Of a DNA stretch of 64,000 bases, positions 25,744-35,224 are shown one piece after another. Source of the stretch: JANYGM01 sp043764015 (GTDB taxonomy: Bacteria; Bacteroidota; Bacteroidia; Cytophagales; Thermonemataceae); the NCBI GenBank assembly GCA_043764015.1, contig JAYUKY010000104.1, forward strand, positions 1 to 64,000, read 5' to 3'. The notes beneath the pieces were generated by a model that saw only the letters and a program-made list of their open reading frames with translations, had not been told where the DNA came from and did no database searches. Made by a program: the position numbers and the translations under genes. Numbering within the stretch: position 1 is the stretch's first letter; the number at the start of each line of letters is the position of its first letter.

Positions 25744-26502
25744 ATGAACGAGCCAACCTCCACCAATCTCAATAAATTCATTAGTCAAACGGGTTTTTGC
25801 TCTCGTAGGGGCGCAGATGCACTCATAGACGAGGGGAAAGTCAAGATAAATGGCGTGGTAGCAAAACTTGGAAATAGAGTTTTTGAGGGAGATGTGGTTA
25901 CAATCAACGACAAACCACTCAAAACACAGGATAAAATTATTTATATGGCTTTTAATAAGCCTGTGGGCGTTTCTTGTACTACAGATTTGAAAGACAAATA
26001 TAATATTATTGATTTCCTGAAATATCCTACACGCATTTTCCCTATTGGAAGACTTGACAAACCCTCGCAAGGGCTTATTTTTCTCACCAATGATGGTGAT
26101 ATTGTGAATAAAATCCTGCGTGCAGGCAACAACCACGAAAAAGAATATATTGTAACTGTTGATAAACCCATTACGGCTGAATTTATCAAAAAAATGTCGG
26201 CTGGTGTGCCAATTTTAGATACCTTTACCCAAAAATGCAAAGTAACGCAAGAAAGCAAAAGCGTTTTTAGTATTACCCTAAAACAAGGCTTAAACCGCCA
26301 AATTAGGAGAATGTGTATGTATTTGGGTTATAATGTAACCAAACTTAAACGTACACGCATTATGAATATCACGTTAGAAGGCATTGTAGAAGGCAAATGG
26401 CGTTATTTTACAGAAGAGGAAATAACAACTATCAATGAACTTGTAGCCACTTCTACCAAAACTGAAGAAGGCTCTTTTTTGCCAGATGATAGCAATGAAT
26501 GA
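25744..26502 (+). CDS. rluF: 23S rRNA pseudouridine(2604) synthase RluF
   Basis: RluF converts U2604 of 23S rRNA to pseudouridine. The 252-aa protein has an N-terminal S4 RNA-binding domain (about 8-60) and an RsuA/RluB-type catalytic domain with GRLDKPSQGLIFLTND, whose Asp is the catalytic residue. The blocks KILRAGNNHEKEYIVTVDKPI, AGVPILDT and QGLNRQIRRMC are close to Escherichia coli RluF, which favours RluF over RluB/RluE. It ends in a hairpin shared with the convergent DUF1003 gene. Confidence 0.92.
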   Translation: MNEPTSTNLNKFISQTGFCSRRGADALIDEGKVKINGVVAKLGNRVFEGDVVTINDKPLKTQDKIIYMAFNKPVGVSCTTDLKDKYNIIDFLKYPTRIFPIGRLDKPSQGLIFLTNDGDIVNKILRAGNNHEKEYIVTVDKPITAEFIKKMSAGVPILDTFTQKCKVTQESKSVFSITLKQGLNRQIRRMCMYLGYNVTKLKRTRIMNITLEGIVEGKWRYFTEEEITTINELVATSTKTEEGSFLPDDSNE

Positions 26503-26561
26503 GTTATAAGTTATGAGTTGAAATACATTATACTTTGCATTTCAACTCATAATTCATAACT
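26502..26561. terminator. Bidirectional hairpin made of heptads
   Basis: AGTTATAAGTTATGAGTTG (26502-26520) and CAACTCATAATTCATAACT (26543-26561) pair over 19 bp with two mismatches; units (GAGTTAT, AAGTTAT) repeat every 7 bp. The hairpin exactly fills the space between two convergent stop codons. Confidence 0.7.
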
Positions 26562-27255
26562 ACTTGTGTTGTTTCTGCAAAATTTGCTCCATCATTTCTA
26601 TCTGAATTTGTTGTATTTCAAACATTCTTTGCCCATAGTTAAGCATTAAATGGTCTATTTTGCTATGTAGTTGGATTATTTCCGTTTCTGCTTTTAGGTT
26701 GATTTGATAGTCATTTTGCGCCCTAAAACGGTCTTTTTCTTCTTGTCTGTTTTGGCTCATCATAATCACAGGTGCTTGCAGGGCAGCCAAACACGACAAA
26801 ATCAAATTAAGCAAAATAAATGGATAAGGGTCAAAACCTTTGTCATTAAAAACAAAAATATTGATATTTATCCAAACAACAATAATCATCATAAATAAAA
26901 TAATAAACGTCCAACTTCCGCCAAAAGCAGCTACTTTATCAGCTATACGTTGCCCAAATGTACTATTGTCGTCATCATCATCTTTTAGGGGGCGACTGTT
27001 TTTTTCTTCATATTTTGCGACTGCATCCAGCAGTTTTTTATCTAAAGTGATTATTTCTTCTTTTTCTTGTTTCAAAATCTGCAAAATATATTCATTTCTG
27101 ATGATATTCAGCCCTTCAGGAGAAACGCCTTCTGTATTTTGCCACGCAAGATTTTTCTGTTTGATGATTTCTTGAAGTGCTGATTTAATAAAAATAGGCT
27201 TTATTTCAGTATTAGCGGCATATTTTTGTTGCGTAATTGGACAGATTTTTTCCAT
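26560..27255 (-). CDS. DUF1003 family membrane protein
   Basis: This 231-aa protein has the DUF1003 core: FGQRIADKVAAFGGSWTFI, two transmembrane helices, and a YPFILLNLILSCLAALQAPVIMMSQNRQ segment, followed by a coiled-coil tail. The family is widespread in bacteria; members are inner-membrane proteins of unknown function. An acidic run of five aspartates sits near residue 95. A TAGATTTG -7-like box (27299-27306, minus strand) precedes it. It appears to be transcribed alone. Confidence 0.9.
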   Translation of the reverse strand: MEKICPITQQKYAANTEIKPIFIKSALQEIIKQKNLAWQNTEGVSPEGLNIIRNEYILQILKQEKEEIITLDKKLLDAVAKYEEKNSRPLKDDDDDNSTFGQRIADKVAAFGGSWTFIILFMMIIVVWININIFVFNDKGFDPYPFILLNLILSCLAALQAPVIMMSQNRQEEKDRFRAQNDYQINLKAETEIIQLHSKIDHLMLNYGQRMFEIQQIQIEMMEQILQKQHK

Positions 27256-27366
27256 TATTTTTGTTTGATAGTTTTTTATAACTTTCTAAAATTTTATCAA
27301 ATCTACACAAAAAATGCCTTAAAAATAAATTTAAAGCATTTTATATATATTTTTTCAACAAACAAA

Positions 27367-28197
27367 TTAAATTAAAATCCGCATTAACTTCTCCAAATCA
27401 GCTATTTCGTTTCTTTCTCCTAATTGCTCAAAAGAAAGCATTAGGTTTCTTAGCACTCTTTTGACAATATCCAAATTGGTGCAAGGCTCATAAAACATCT
27501 CTTTTTGGGGCAGATGAAGTTGTGCAATGTAGCTATCTATCTCACCACGAGAGAAAATAAGCCCACGAGAAAACGCATTGATATAAAAAGTTTTGTCTGG
27601 GCTTTTATAGGTCAGAACAAACAAATTAGGCAAATTCACGCCAAAAACGGGCATTCCTAGCTTTTGTGCAATCAGCATATACACAATACAAAGCGCAATA
27701 GGATTACCTTTCCTACTTTCTAAAACAACATTTATCATACTATTGCTAGGAGAATGAAAATTTTGGTTATTTGCACCAAACTGTAAATCCCCAAAAATAA
27801 TGGCATTTAGCATACGAACTTCGTCAGTAGGAGCTAAATCAGGCGTAAATTTGCGCCAAACTTCATAATAAATTTGCTCAAAATCTTTGCGCAAATCCTC
27901 CAGAGAAAGTGTCGGATATTGATAGCTTGCAATAGCCCACATTCCACGCAAAAGGTCATTTTGGTAGCTATCTACCCACTCTTGCAGGTGCAAACTGACG
28001 GCATCAAGCTGCAAACGCTTAATAAGGTTTTCTATTCTATTTTGAAGTTTTGGATTAAGATTACTTGCCCATTCGTCTTCAAGCAGAGGAATAGCCATTT
28101 CTCCAAGTGTACTTAATTTCTCTTCTACGTGTGTAAGTATCTCATTATCATCATCTTCAAGAAGTGAAATAAGTGCTTTTATTTCTTGATTTGTCAT
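27367..28197 (-). CDS. SirB1-like transglutaminase-fold protein
   Basis: The 276-aa protein belongs to the SirB1/transglutaminase-like superfamily, marked by RKGNPIALCIVYMLIAQKLGMPVFGVNLP near residues 165-193 and a FLNAFSRG-type block (FYINAFSRG) after it. Members are often annotated as tetratricopeptide or transglutaminase-like proteins of unknown role. The open frame reaches 28275, but the extra N-terminus is encoded by heptad-repeat DNA, so ATG 28197 is preferred. It may be co-transcribed with the tryptophan dioxygenase gene upstream, although a strong hairpin lies between. Confidence 0.82.
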   Translation of the reverse strand: MTNQEIKALISLLEDDDNEILTHVEEKLSTLGEMAIPLLEDEWASNLNPKLQNRIENLIKRLQLDAVSLHLQEWVDSYQNDLLRGMWAIASYQYPTLSLEDLRKDFEQIYYEVWRKFTPDLAPTDEVRMLNAIIFGDLQFGANNQNFHSPSNSMINVVLESRKGNPIALCIVYMLIAQKLGMPVFGVNLPNLFVLTYKSPDKTFYINAFSRGLIFSRGEIDSYIAQLHLPQKEMFYEPCTNLDIVKRVLRNLMLSFEQLGERNEIADLEKLMRILI

Positions 28198-28202
28198 ATT
28201 TT

Positions 28203-28291
28203 GATGTGTGATGTATGAAGTGTAATGTGTGATGTATTTTTTGGGGATAAACAATGTATTTACATCATATATCACACATCATACATCACAC
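28203..28291. repeat. Heptad repeats (GTGTGAT/ATCACAC) as facing arms
   Basis: TGATGTGTGATGTATGAAGTG... (28203-28235) faces ATCATATATCACACATCATAC... (28264-28291). Words are 7 bp long and the arms pair into a long stem between two genes of the same strand. Confidence 0.7.
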
Positions 28292-28297
28292 ATCTCT

Positions 28298-29239
28298 TCA
28301 AAGTCCCCAATTTTCTTTTTCTTCTTCGTTCCAAAGTTCTGGAAAATAAATGCGTTTTTGATGTCTTGGAGGCAAGTATTTAGTCCAATTAGTGCCTCCT
28401 GTGGCAGCAACGGCAACTGCTTCTTCACCTGCTTTCTTTTGTTGCGTTAGATATTTTCCTGCGGAACGCAAATGCGCCATTGCCCATTGAATATTGACCA
28501 AATTATCATATTTACGGTAGAGTTCTTTGAGTAAACCAAAATTTTCATCTTCTAGTTTAATTTCTGAAAACTTTTTCCAAAGATTTTTATTTTTATAATC
28601 ATTTGCCAAATGCTGTAAACTAAGGGCATATTTGGTTTCAAAATGTTCTAATGTAATGGTGCGTTTGCCTGTGGCGGTTTCTGTTGCGCCTTGTTTCCAA
28701 TAAACGTGTTCATACATTTCTGGAAGTGTGGTATTTTCGTTGATATTTTCTCTAAAATCCTTATTAACAAGGTTTTTAAAATCTGTAGAACAAACTTCTA
28801 TCATTCTGAATTGTGCCGACTGAAAGCCACTAGCAGGCAACAGTGCCATTCTAAATTGCTTAAATTGCTCTACGTCCATTCCATCAACCATTACATCAAA
28901 AGATTTTACTAGTAGCTCCATATAACGGCAAATACGTTGCATTTTATCCACCAAATAGGGACTTTTGATGTCTTTTTGGTTAGCAATTTGTTCCATTTCC
29001 CACAAAATCAGTCTAAAATAAAGCTCCGTAATTTGGTGATAACCAATAAAAATAAACTCGTCAGGTATATTTGTACGAGGTTTTTGTAGTGTGAGTAGTG
29101 TATCTACGTGTATGTAATCCCAATAACGCAAATAATCAGCGTGCAAAAGTCCTTCCAAATTGGCGGAAAGGTCTTGCCCTGTGAGCGAATATTTTTCGTC
29201 TAGGGATTTGAGTTGAGCGGTTATTTTGTCGTTTTCCAT
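28298..29239 (-). CDS. kynA: Tryptophan 2,3-dioxygenase
   Basis: This haem enzyme opens the indole ring of L-tryptophan to N-formylkynurenine, the first step of the kynurenine route. The 313-aa protein has the active-site block FIGYHQITELYFRLILWE, in which the His matches the substrate-contacting histidine of the family, the LPASGFQSAQFRMIE block, a candidate haem-ligand His in WAMAHLRSAGKYL, and the TGGTNW loop near the end. No other kynurenine-pathway genes are adjacent. Confidence 0.93.
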   Translation of the reverse strand: MENDKITAQLKSLDEKYSLTGQDLSANLEGLLHADYLRYWDYIHVDTLLTLQKPRTNIPDEFIFIGYHQITELYFRLILWEMEQIANQKDIKSPYLVDKMQRICRYMELLVKSFDVMVDGMDVEQFKQFRMALLPASGFQSAQFRMIEVCSTDFKNLVNKDFRENINENTTLPEMYEHVYWKQGATETATGKRTITLEHFETKYALSLQHLANDYKNKNLWKKFSEIKLEDENFGLLKELYRKYDNLVNIQWAMAHLRSAGKYLTQQKKAGEEAVAVAATGGTNWTKYLPPRHQKRIYFPELWNEEEKENWGL

Positions 29240-29352
29240 TGATTTTTTAAGTTATTTTTCATAATTTTTCATAATCTTTCTTTCATTTTTTTCCACCACA
29301 TAGGCACAGAAAAGACATAGAAATACATTTTTTGTTGTAATTTTAATTTTCT

Positions 29353-29979
29353 CTAAAATTTATATTTTTTTAGTTCTTTTTCAAAATGCTTAGAAATTTG
29401 TGTTTTGGAGATTTTGTATTTAGGTTCTAAGTAATTTATTTCATCTTCTGCAATATCATCAGTAAAAATAAGTGCCATATAAAATAGCTTTTTAGTTATT
29501 CCCTTTATGTTTTGCTCTGCAAAATCAAACATTTCTTTGATATTAAATAAATTTTTATTTATGCAATATAAATCATAATAATCTCTGTATTTTGCTCGTA
29601 AAAAAAGTGTGTTTATTTTCATAGAAGTTAGAAGTGTAGTTTTTGCCACAAAAACATTTTCTATTAAATGCTCTCTTTCTTTCAATATCTCCCAATTATT
29701 TGCAAAAAAAGTAACTTTGACATTATCAAGCAAACAATCAATTTGTGTATTTGAAACGCTCAAAAGCTGATATTTTTCAAATAAAGCAAGAGAAGCAAAA
29801 ATTTCTTCTTTTTTGAGTTCTTTTTCCCAAGTAAAAAAATCCAAATCTTCACTCAAACGGTGTGAAATATGCAAACTAAGCCCAGAACCACCCACCAAAG
29901 TAAAATCAGCTAACCAATTATTTTGAGCTAAATCTTCTAAAACTTTGCTAGTTGCGGGTAATAAAGCCTTTAATTGCAT
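29353..29979 (-). CDS. AbiEii/AbiGii-type nucleotidyltransferase (putative toxin)
   Basis: The 208-aa protein has the polymerase-beta-like nucleotidyltransferase marks of the AbiEii family: GGS at residues 30-32, the DLD pair at 45-47 (SEDLDFF), and a C-terminal YRDYYDLY motif. AbiEii toxins modify tRNA or other targets in bacteriostatic type IV systems. The upstream 111-aa gene overlaps by 32 bp and is the likely antitoxin or partner. Codon use and AT content look like the surroundings. Confidence 0.88.
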   Translation of the reverse strand: MQLKALLPATSKVLEDLAQNNWLADFTLVGGSGLSLHISHRLSEDLDFFTWEKELKKEEIFASLALFEKYQLLSVSNTQIDCLLDNVKVTFFANNWEILKEREHLIENVFVAKTTLLTSMKINTLFLRAKYRDYYDLYCINKNLFNIKEMFDFAEQNIKGITKKLFYMALIFTDDIAEDEINYLEPKYKISKTQISKHFEKELKKYKF

Positions 29980-30283
29980 TATAACGGTTGTTTTGTTGTT
30001 GTTTTTGTTTGATAAATTTCTTAGGATTTTTTATTTCAAAGTAAATAACCGCCAAAAAATAATTCAGTTGAGGATAGCGCAAATCAGTCAAAATACGCCT
30101 TTCCCACACATTTTGAATGATTTGCTTATCAAAAAATACAAACAAATCATTCAAAAATGGAATATCAGCATAAAGCAAAGTATGTTCTATGACAATTTCG
30201 TCAGGTAAAAGTTTATTATTATCATACGACCAAAAAATGCCCTGCTTCTGCAATTCCTTGACGAAATCTAGATATTTTTTCAT
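29948..30283 (-). CDS. Small partner of the AbiEii-like protein (DUF6922-like)
   Basis: This 111-aa protein contains FWSYD, LPDEIVIEHTLLYADI and a YPQLNYFLAVIYF block, a pattern I associate with DUF6922-type proteins found next to AbiEii-like nucleotidyltransferases in Bacteroidota. It overlaps the downstream gene by 32 bp, so translation is probably coupled. It would serve as antitoxin or specificity factor; that role is inferred from the overlap and order. It is not a classical AbiEi with a winged-helix domain. Confidence 0.75.
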   Translation of the reverse strand: MKKYLDFVKELQKQGIFWSYDNNKLLPDEIVIEHTLLYADIPFLNDLFVFFDKQIIQNVWERRILTDLRYPQLNYFLAVIYFEIKNPKKFIKQKQQQNNRYNAIKGFITRN

Positions 30284-30312
30284 AATTTTGAAGCTATCTC
30301 TTCGTAGCGAGT

Positions 30313-30345
30313 AACTTTCCGAAAGTTGGAAACTTTCGGAAAGTT
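30313..30345. repeat. Hairpin with self-palindromic arms
   Basis: AACTTTCCGAAAGTT (30313-30327) and AACTTTCGGAAAGTT (30331-30345) are separated by three bases. Each arm is itself palindromic around its centre. It lies between the GH3 stop and the AbiEii partner start; no U-tract follows. Confidence 0.65.
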
Positions 30346-30352
30346 TTATGTC

Positions 30353-31921
30353 CTATTTTCGTATCTCTTCCAAATACGCCAGCCAATCTTCTAGCATTTT
30401 CCCTTTCATCACACGAGGGAATTTATTCTGTCCGCCTTCTTTGCCTTTTCTGCGCATCCAACCAGCAAAAACATCATCAGCAAGCACCTTAACGAATATT
30501 TCTTTGAGTGCGGCAGTGCGTTCTGTGCGGTAATCATCATTGAGTTCTGCTAATTTTTTGTCAATTTTCTCCTTCAAAATCACCGCATCAACGCTATCAT
30601 CTGTGCCAATGTACCAATGATGTGCAAACAAATTCTCATAACTAATACCCGCTACCGTAAATTCATTTATATCAATTTTTAGTTCTTCAGAAACACTTCT
30701 AACGGCTCTATTCATATTATCAACAGAAAGATGTTCTCCACACAAGCTCAAAAAGTGCTTTGTACGCCCAGAAATAATGATTTCGGAGCGTTGTCTGTCC
30801 ACAAGCCTAATAGTGTCGCCTATAAGGTAGCGCCACGCACCAGCGCAAGTAGAAAGCAAAATGGCATAATCTTTATTTTCCTCAATTTCGTCTATCATAA
30901 AAGTCTGTGCGTTCTCTCTCATTTCGCCATTTTCGTCAAAATTCTCTTCATTAAAAGGCACAAACTCGTGGAAAATACCATTATTTAAGACAATTTGCAT
31001 TGTAGCAATTTCATTTCCTACATTTGGGCGAGTTTGGTAGGCAATAAATCCTTCAGACGCTAGATAAGTTTCCAAATAAATAAGTGGATGTGCCACAAGT
31101 TTGCTAAAACTGCTTTTATAAGGCTCAAATGCCACGCCACCGTGTGCGTAGATGCTTAGGTTAGGCCAAATTTCGTGAATATTTTTGACTTTATAATGTG
31201 CTATAATTTGCTCCAGTAGCATTTGTATCCACGCAGGCACGCCAGCAATAAAGCCAATATCCCATTTTGGAGCTTGCAAAACTATTTCGTGGAGTTTGTC
31301 ATTCCAATCAGAATTTTTGGCAATTTTCTTGCCTGGTTTATAAAATCTTTGCGCCCAAAAAGGCAGTTGCCCAGTCGTAATACCACTTAAATCACCTTCA
31401 TACGAGATACCATTATATTTTAGGTCTGTACTTCCGCCCAACATCAAAGTACCTGCCTCATAAACATCACTAGGCATTTCTGGGAAATTGACAAGGCTCA
31501 AAACTTGCCTTAAACCCGTTTTACGCATAGCTTTGAGCATATTTTTGGTAACGGGAATGTATTTTGAAGCGGCTTCTGACGTACCAGAACTCAAAGCAAA
31601 ATATTTGACTTTCCCACGCCAACAAACATTACTTTCCCCTGCTTTTGCCCTGTGCCACCAATTTTTAAACATACTGTTGTAGTTGTGTGTAGGCACAAGT
31701 TTTTTGTAAGCTTCATAAAACTTACGGCTATTTTTTGGCTCTGTTTGTATAAGCCTTATTACCTCCTCAAAGTCGTAAGTAGTTCCAAAATCTGTATCTT
31801 TTGCGTGTGTGAGCAGGCGCAAAAGTTCTGTTTTTTGTAGTATAAATGGTGATAATTTTGCTTGTGCCTTAAATTTGCGTAATTTTATACCTTCTTTAAG
31901 TATTCTTCCAAGTAATGCCAT
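30353..31921 (-). CDS. GH3 family acyl-adenylate-type protein
   Basis: The 522-aa protein belongs to the GH3 family, known in plants for joining amino acids to auxin or jasmonate through acyl-adenylates. Bacterial members are common in Bacteroidota, with unknown substrates. Visible family marks are the ATP-binding YFALSSGTSE near residue 95, IYAHGGVAFEPY, YLASEGFIAYQ, and WRYLIGDTIRLV near 360. The frame extends to 31981, but that part is heptad-repeat DNA; ATG 31921 gives the usual MALLGRILK start. It stands alone. Confidence 0.92.
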   Translation of the reverse strand: MALLGRILKEGIKLRKFKAQAKLSPFILQKTELLRLLTHAKDTDFGTTYDFEEVIRLIQTEPKNSRKFYEAYKKLVPTHNYNSMFKNWWHRAKAGESNVCWRGKVKYFALSSGTSEAASKYIPVTKNMLKAMRKTGLRQVLSLVNFPEMPSDVYEAGTLMLGGSTDLKYNGISYEGDLSGITTGQLPFWAQRFYKPGKKIAKNSDWNDKLHEIVLQAPKWDIGFIAGVPAWIQMLLEQIIAHYKVKNIHEIWPNLSIYAHGGVAFEPYKSSFSKLVAHPLIYLETYLASEGFIAYQTRPNVGNEIATMQIVLNNGIFHEFVPFNEENFDENGEMRENAQTFMIDEIEENKDYAILLSTCAGAWRYLIGDTIRLVDRQRSEIIISGRTKHFLSLCGEHLSVDNMNRAVRSVSEELKIDINEFTVAGISYENLFAHHWYIGTDDSVDAVILKEKIDKKLAELNDDYRTERTAALKEIFVKVLADDVFAGWMRRKGKEGGQNKFPRVMKGKMLEDWLAYLEEIRK

Positions 31922-31928
31922 AAATAAT

Positions 31929-31965
31929 TCTGAATTGTGAATTGTGAATTGTAAATTGTAAGTTA
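31929..31965. repeat. Heptad repeat, GAATTGT type, upstream of GH3 gene
   Basis: CTGAATTGTGAATTGTGAATTGTAAATTGTAAG consists of five 7-bp words, 8 bp from the GH3 start codon. The same word family occurs at 19691, 37171 and 56107. Confidence 0.65.
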
Positions 31966-32151
31966 ATACAATATAAATCAACTACTTATATTATGAAGAG
32001 CTATAATTTTTAGTTAGTTTCTTTCCTAATTTTTACCAATATTGATAAAAATTTTGTTCTTTTCAAAGAAAATCAGCTAAAAAATATCATTTATTTGAAA
32101 AGTTATATAAAATATTGAAATAATGCAATTTATATTTTTACTGCTTTCTAA

Positions 32152-32192
32152 CAACAAACCTTCAAATTCTATAAGATTTTGAAGGTTTGTTG
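32152..32192 (-). terminator. Terminator hairpin of the T9SS protein gene
   Basis: CAACAAACCTTCAAA (32152-32166) and TTTGAAGGTTTGTTG (32178-32192) form a perfect 15-bp stem 20 bp after the stop on the minus strand. Confidence 0.75.
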
Positions 32193-32211
32193 AAGATTTG
32201 TTATTAGAAAT

Positions 32212-34392
32212 CTATTCTATAACAATTTTTTTCACGCTACGTTTTTCACCTAATTTTATCTCTACAAAATACAAACCAGCAGGCAGTTTTTGAGGTAAAA
32301 CCACTTCTGTTTGTTGTGTGGAGATATTTTGGGTAATTATTTTCTGACCAAAAACGCTATAAATACTGATATTATTTTCCTTATTTTGGTTGATATTTTT
32401 TTCTAAGGAAATAACGAACTCTTCTTTGCAAGGATTTGGATAAATGCTGATTTCTTTGTCATTTTGCGTATCTGTGGCACTTATGGCATCATTAAAAAGC
32501 GTAATACTTGCTTTTTGACTTTTATATTTATCTATTTGAAAAATAGTAGTTTGTTTGTTGGCTTGTATCTGATAACTTACAGAGGTATTGAAATTTGTTG
32601 CACTTACAGCTATAAAAATTTGATTTTTTCCTGTTTGTTTTGTAATTTTTTCAGGTAATAATATGCCATCTTTGATAAGTTGATAATCAATAGTTGAACT
32701 TGGCAACCTATCACGCCATTCTATCACCACGCCATTATTTGCGTTGGTTGTAAGACTCGTAATTTCTAAAAAAACACCTTCTGGGACTTCTCCTGTGGGG
32801 TTGATTGTTCTCTCACAAGCACCTACATCTATGGTTGTGCCACGAGGGAAAAAACGTTGGTCAAATTTTGGCAAATTGCTCGTATTACCACCAACAACAG
32901 GCGTTCTGCCTATCAAAATACTGTTTGGGTCTGGTTTAAAAGTTTTTGAAAAACCACCATTGTCTTGTGGCGTAACAAATCCATTGATGGTTGTAGTTGT
33001 TTGTAGATTAGAATTGAGTATTGATAAGGGTGTTAATGTTGTATTAAAGACAAGTACGTTATTATCTGTTTGATAAATATTATTTCCTGCTTGCGTTTTA
33101 AAACCCTGTTCAGAAACAAAGTCTTTGGAACTTGGAAAAGCTGTTGTTTTATTTTCTATGGCAACATTATAATCTAAATAGCAATCAGAAGCATTGCCTG
33201 CATATACTGCACCTCCAGAAGAAGTATTTAGTGTTCCATTGGGAATACTACTAAACGGTCTTCTGGCTATGTTCCCCACAAAAGTATTACTGATAATTTT
33301 AACAATTGGATTAGAACCAGGATTAGCTGTGTATATACCACCGCCTTCGTATGCTTCATTTTTCCAAAAAGTGCAATTTATGATAGTGAAGGGGTTTGTT
33401 GTGCTTGTACTAAAATTAGTTAGAAAAATAGCACCACCACTATTACTGCCTGAAGCCGTTTTATTTCCCTCAAAGTAACATCTTTCTATACTAGAAACAT
33501 TAAAAAAAGAACTCACGTAAATGCCACCACCAGCACTTGCATTAGTTGCTGTGGTTGAATTATTTATAAATTTGCAGTCTGCAACAGTTAATTCCTTAGA
33601 TTGTGAAGAAATAGCACCTCCTGTATCTCCTCCTCCAAAAGCAAAAAGAAAATTACTCCCAGTAGCTTTATTTGTATCAAAAATACACCATTGTATAGTT
33701 GTATTTTTAGCTTGTGTATAGATAGCACCACCAGCTTTGGCAGTATTGTTTTTAAACTCACAATCTTTCACAATCAAATCATTAGTAATATCTTCAAAAG
33801 AAATAACGCCATTTCCCAAAGAAAGATTATTTTCAAAAATGCAATCTCTTAATGTTAATTTTCCTTTTTCTATTCGGATAACAATACCATCTCCTGTGGC
33901 TGTATTATCTGCCAAAAAATCACGAAAATCACAATCATTAAACCTTATATCACAGTTATTACTTGTGTTTCTCGCATTAAAAACTCGTTTATCTGTATTA
34001 GTCAAAATACCTATAAAAACTACATTACTAAATATTATTTTTAAGCCTGAAGGAGTTAGTAGATTTACTTCAAATAATGAATTACTAAGAGAGTTACTAT
34101 AAGTAATAATTGTTTTATTGATTAATTTTAATCCTACAATTATAAGACTTTTGGTAATGGTAATTCCATCATTTAGTATAATTGTGTTTACTGTATTGTC
34201 AATCACAATAGTATCACCTTCTTGCGCAATATCCACAGTAGCACGTAAACTATTGGGAATGAAGGGTAAACTTCCAAAAGTATTATCATTTCCATTAGTT
34301 ACAAGCCTTTTTATAGCTTGCATTTCCAAAGAAACAAAGCTAAAAAAAAGTAAAAAAATGATAAATAGGTGGTTTTTGTATAGGTTTTTCAT
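32212..34392 (-). CDS. Secreted right-handed beta-helix protein with T9SS sorting domain
   Basis: This 726-aa protein has an N-terminal signal peptide (FIIFLLFFSFVSLEMQA), a long parallel beta-helix/choice-of-anchor region rich in FxNNxAxxGGAI repeats (about 150-430), a spacer, and a C-terminal type A sorting domain (ISIYPNPCKEEF ... GLYFVEIKLGEKRSVKKIVIE end). It should be exported by Sec, then passed to the surface or medium by the type IX system. The beta-helix may bind or cleave polysaccharide, but no catalytic residues are evident. The lipoprotein gene 30 bp upstream may be in the same operon. Confidence 0.88.
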   Translation of the reverse strand: MKNLYKNHLFIIFLLFFSFVSLEMQAIKRLVTNGNDNTFGSLPFIPNSLRATVDIAQEGDTIVIDNTVNTIILNDGITITKSLIIVGLKLINKTIITYSNSLSNSLFEVNLLTPSGLKIIFSNVVFIGILTNTDKRVFNARNTSNNCDIRFNDCDFRDFLADNTATGDGIVIRIEKGKLTLRDCIFENNLSLGNGVISFEDITNDLIVKDCEFKNNTAKAGGAIYTQAKNTTIQWCIFDTNKATGSNFLFAFGGGDTGGAISSQSKELTVADCKFINNSTTATNASAGGGIYVSSFFNVSSIERCYFEGNKTASGSNSGGAIFLTNFSTSTTNPFTIINCTFWKNEAYEGGGIYTANPGSNPIVKIISNTFVGNIARRPFSSIPNGTLNTSSGGAVYAGNASDCYLDYNVAIENKTTAFPSSKDFVSEQGFKTQAGNNIYQTDNNVLVFNTTLTPLSILNSNLQTTTTINGFVTPQDNGGFSKTFKPDPNSILIGRTPVVGGNTSNLPKFDQRFFPRGTTIDVGACERTINPTGEVPEGVFLEITSLTTNANNGVVIEWRDRLPSSTIDYQLIKDGILLPEKITKQTGKNQIFIAVSATNFNTSVSYQIQANKQTTIFQIDKYKSQKASITLFNDAISATDTQNDKEISIYPNPCKEEFVISLEKNINQNKENNISIYSVFGQKIITQNISTQQTEVVLPQKLPAGLYFVEIKLGEKRSVKKIVIE

Positions 34393-34422
34393 AAAGGTAT
34401 TGATGGAAGTTTATTGAAAATT

Positions 34423-35154
34423 TTATAATATAACATCTTTTGCTTTGATTGTCGTAGCATTACTGCCATTCATAAACACCATTTCTGCTTTGATTACTTG
34501 CCCTACTCGGTTAGAAATCCCTACTGGTGCAGTTGCATAGATTTTGACATTTGTAGCTGGGATATTATCTAGTAGAATTGATGTTATAGTTTCTGTGCTA
34601 CCGCTAGGCACAATAACATTGCAAATAATGTTCCCTTGTGGGTTAAAATTAGGATATTTGTACCTCAAACTTTCCAAATCAATAGCTATTTTTACATTGA
34701 AAACACCAGTTTCAATGCTAGAAATAGCATTTATTTCTACTATTTCGCCCAAAGTGAGTTTTGCAGTTTGCGCATCTGTATAAAGCGTGTCATTTACGCT
34801 GTTTATGGCGTATGCACGCACAAAGTACGCACTATCAGAAGAGGGCGTGAGAAAATCCGTATTAAAGGCTTTGGGGGCATCTAGCAGACCATTTTTAGAA
34901 AACCTATCTTTGGAAAGAAGTGGCACAGGGCGCACAGACGACCACACGTGTCCGTATTCCACGATATTATTATTAGGATTTACATCTACAAATTCTGCAT
35001 TGAAAATGATTTTTTTCTCTGTATTTTTAATTTCTGTTTCATTATTTTTAAAGATAAAAGCTCGCTCATATTGCTTACAAGCAGGAAAAACAAAGAGAAT
35101 AACTAAAATAAAAGTTGAAAAGAGTAAAGTATAATTGTTTAAATATTTATTCAT
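34423..35154 (-). CDS. Lipoprotein with fibronectin-like GHVWS/YFVRAYA domain
   Basis: This 243-aa protein has a lipobox ending at Cys26 (FVFPAC). The first half shows the Bacteroidota beta-sandwich pattern YGHVWS ... SAYFVRAYAIN, often found in secreted surface proteins; the second half is unassigned. A related architecture occurs at 53472-54305. It lies 30 bp upstream of the T9SS beta-helix gene on the same strand, so the two may be expressed together and act at the cell surface. Confidence 0.75.
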   Translation of the reverse strand: MNKYLNNYTLLFSTFILVILFVFPACKQYERAFIFKNNETEIKNTEKKIIFNAEFVDVNPNNNIVEYGHVWSSVRPVPLLSKDRFSKNGLLDAPKAFNTDFLTPSSDSAYFVRAYAINSVNDTLYTDAQTAKLTLGEIVEINAISSIETGVFNVKIAIDLESLRYKYPNFNPQGNIICNVIVPSGSTETITSILLDNIPATNVKIYATAPVGISNRVGQVIKAEMVFMNGSNATTIKAKDVIL

Positions 35155-35224
35155 TTGTAGTAATAATTTTATAATAATGATGCAAGATAATACAAAAATT
35201 TCATATTATTAAATTCCCTGATTT

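Noticed and set aside
33737..34102. Plus-strand frames opposite the T9SS beta-helix protein
   Set aside because: They mirror repeats of the true gene and have no independent support.
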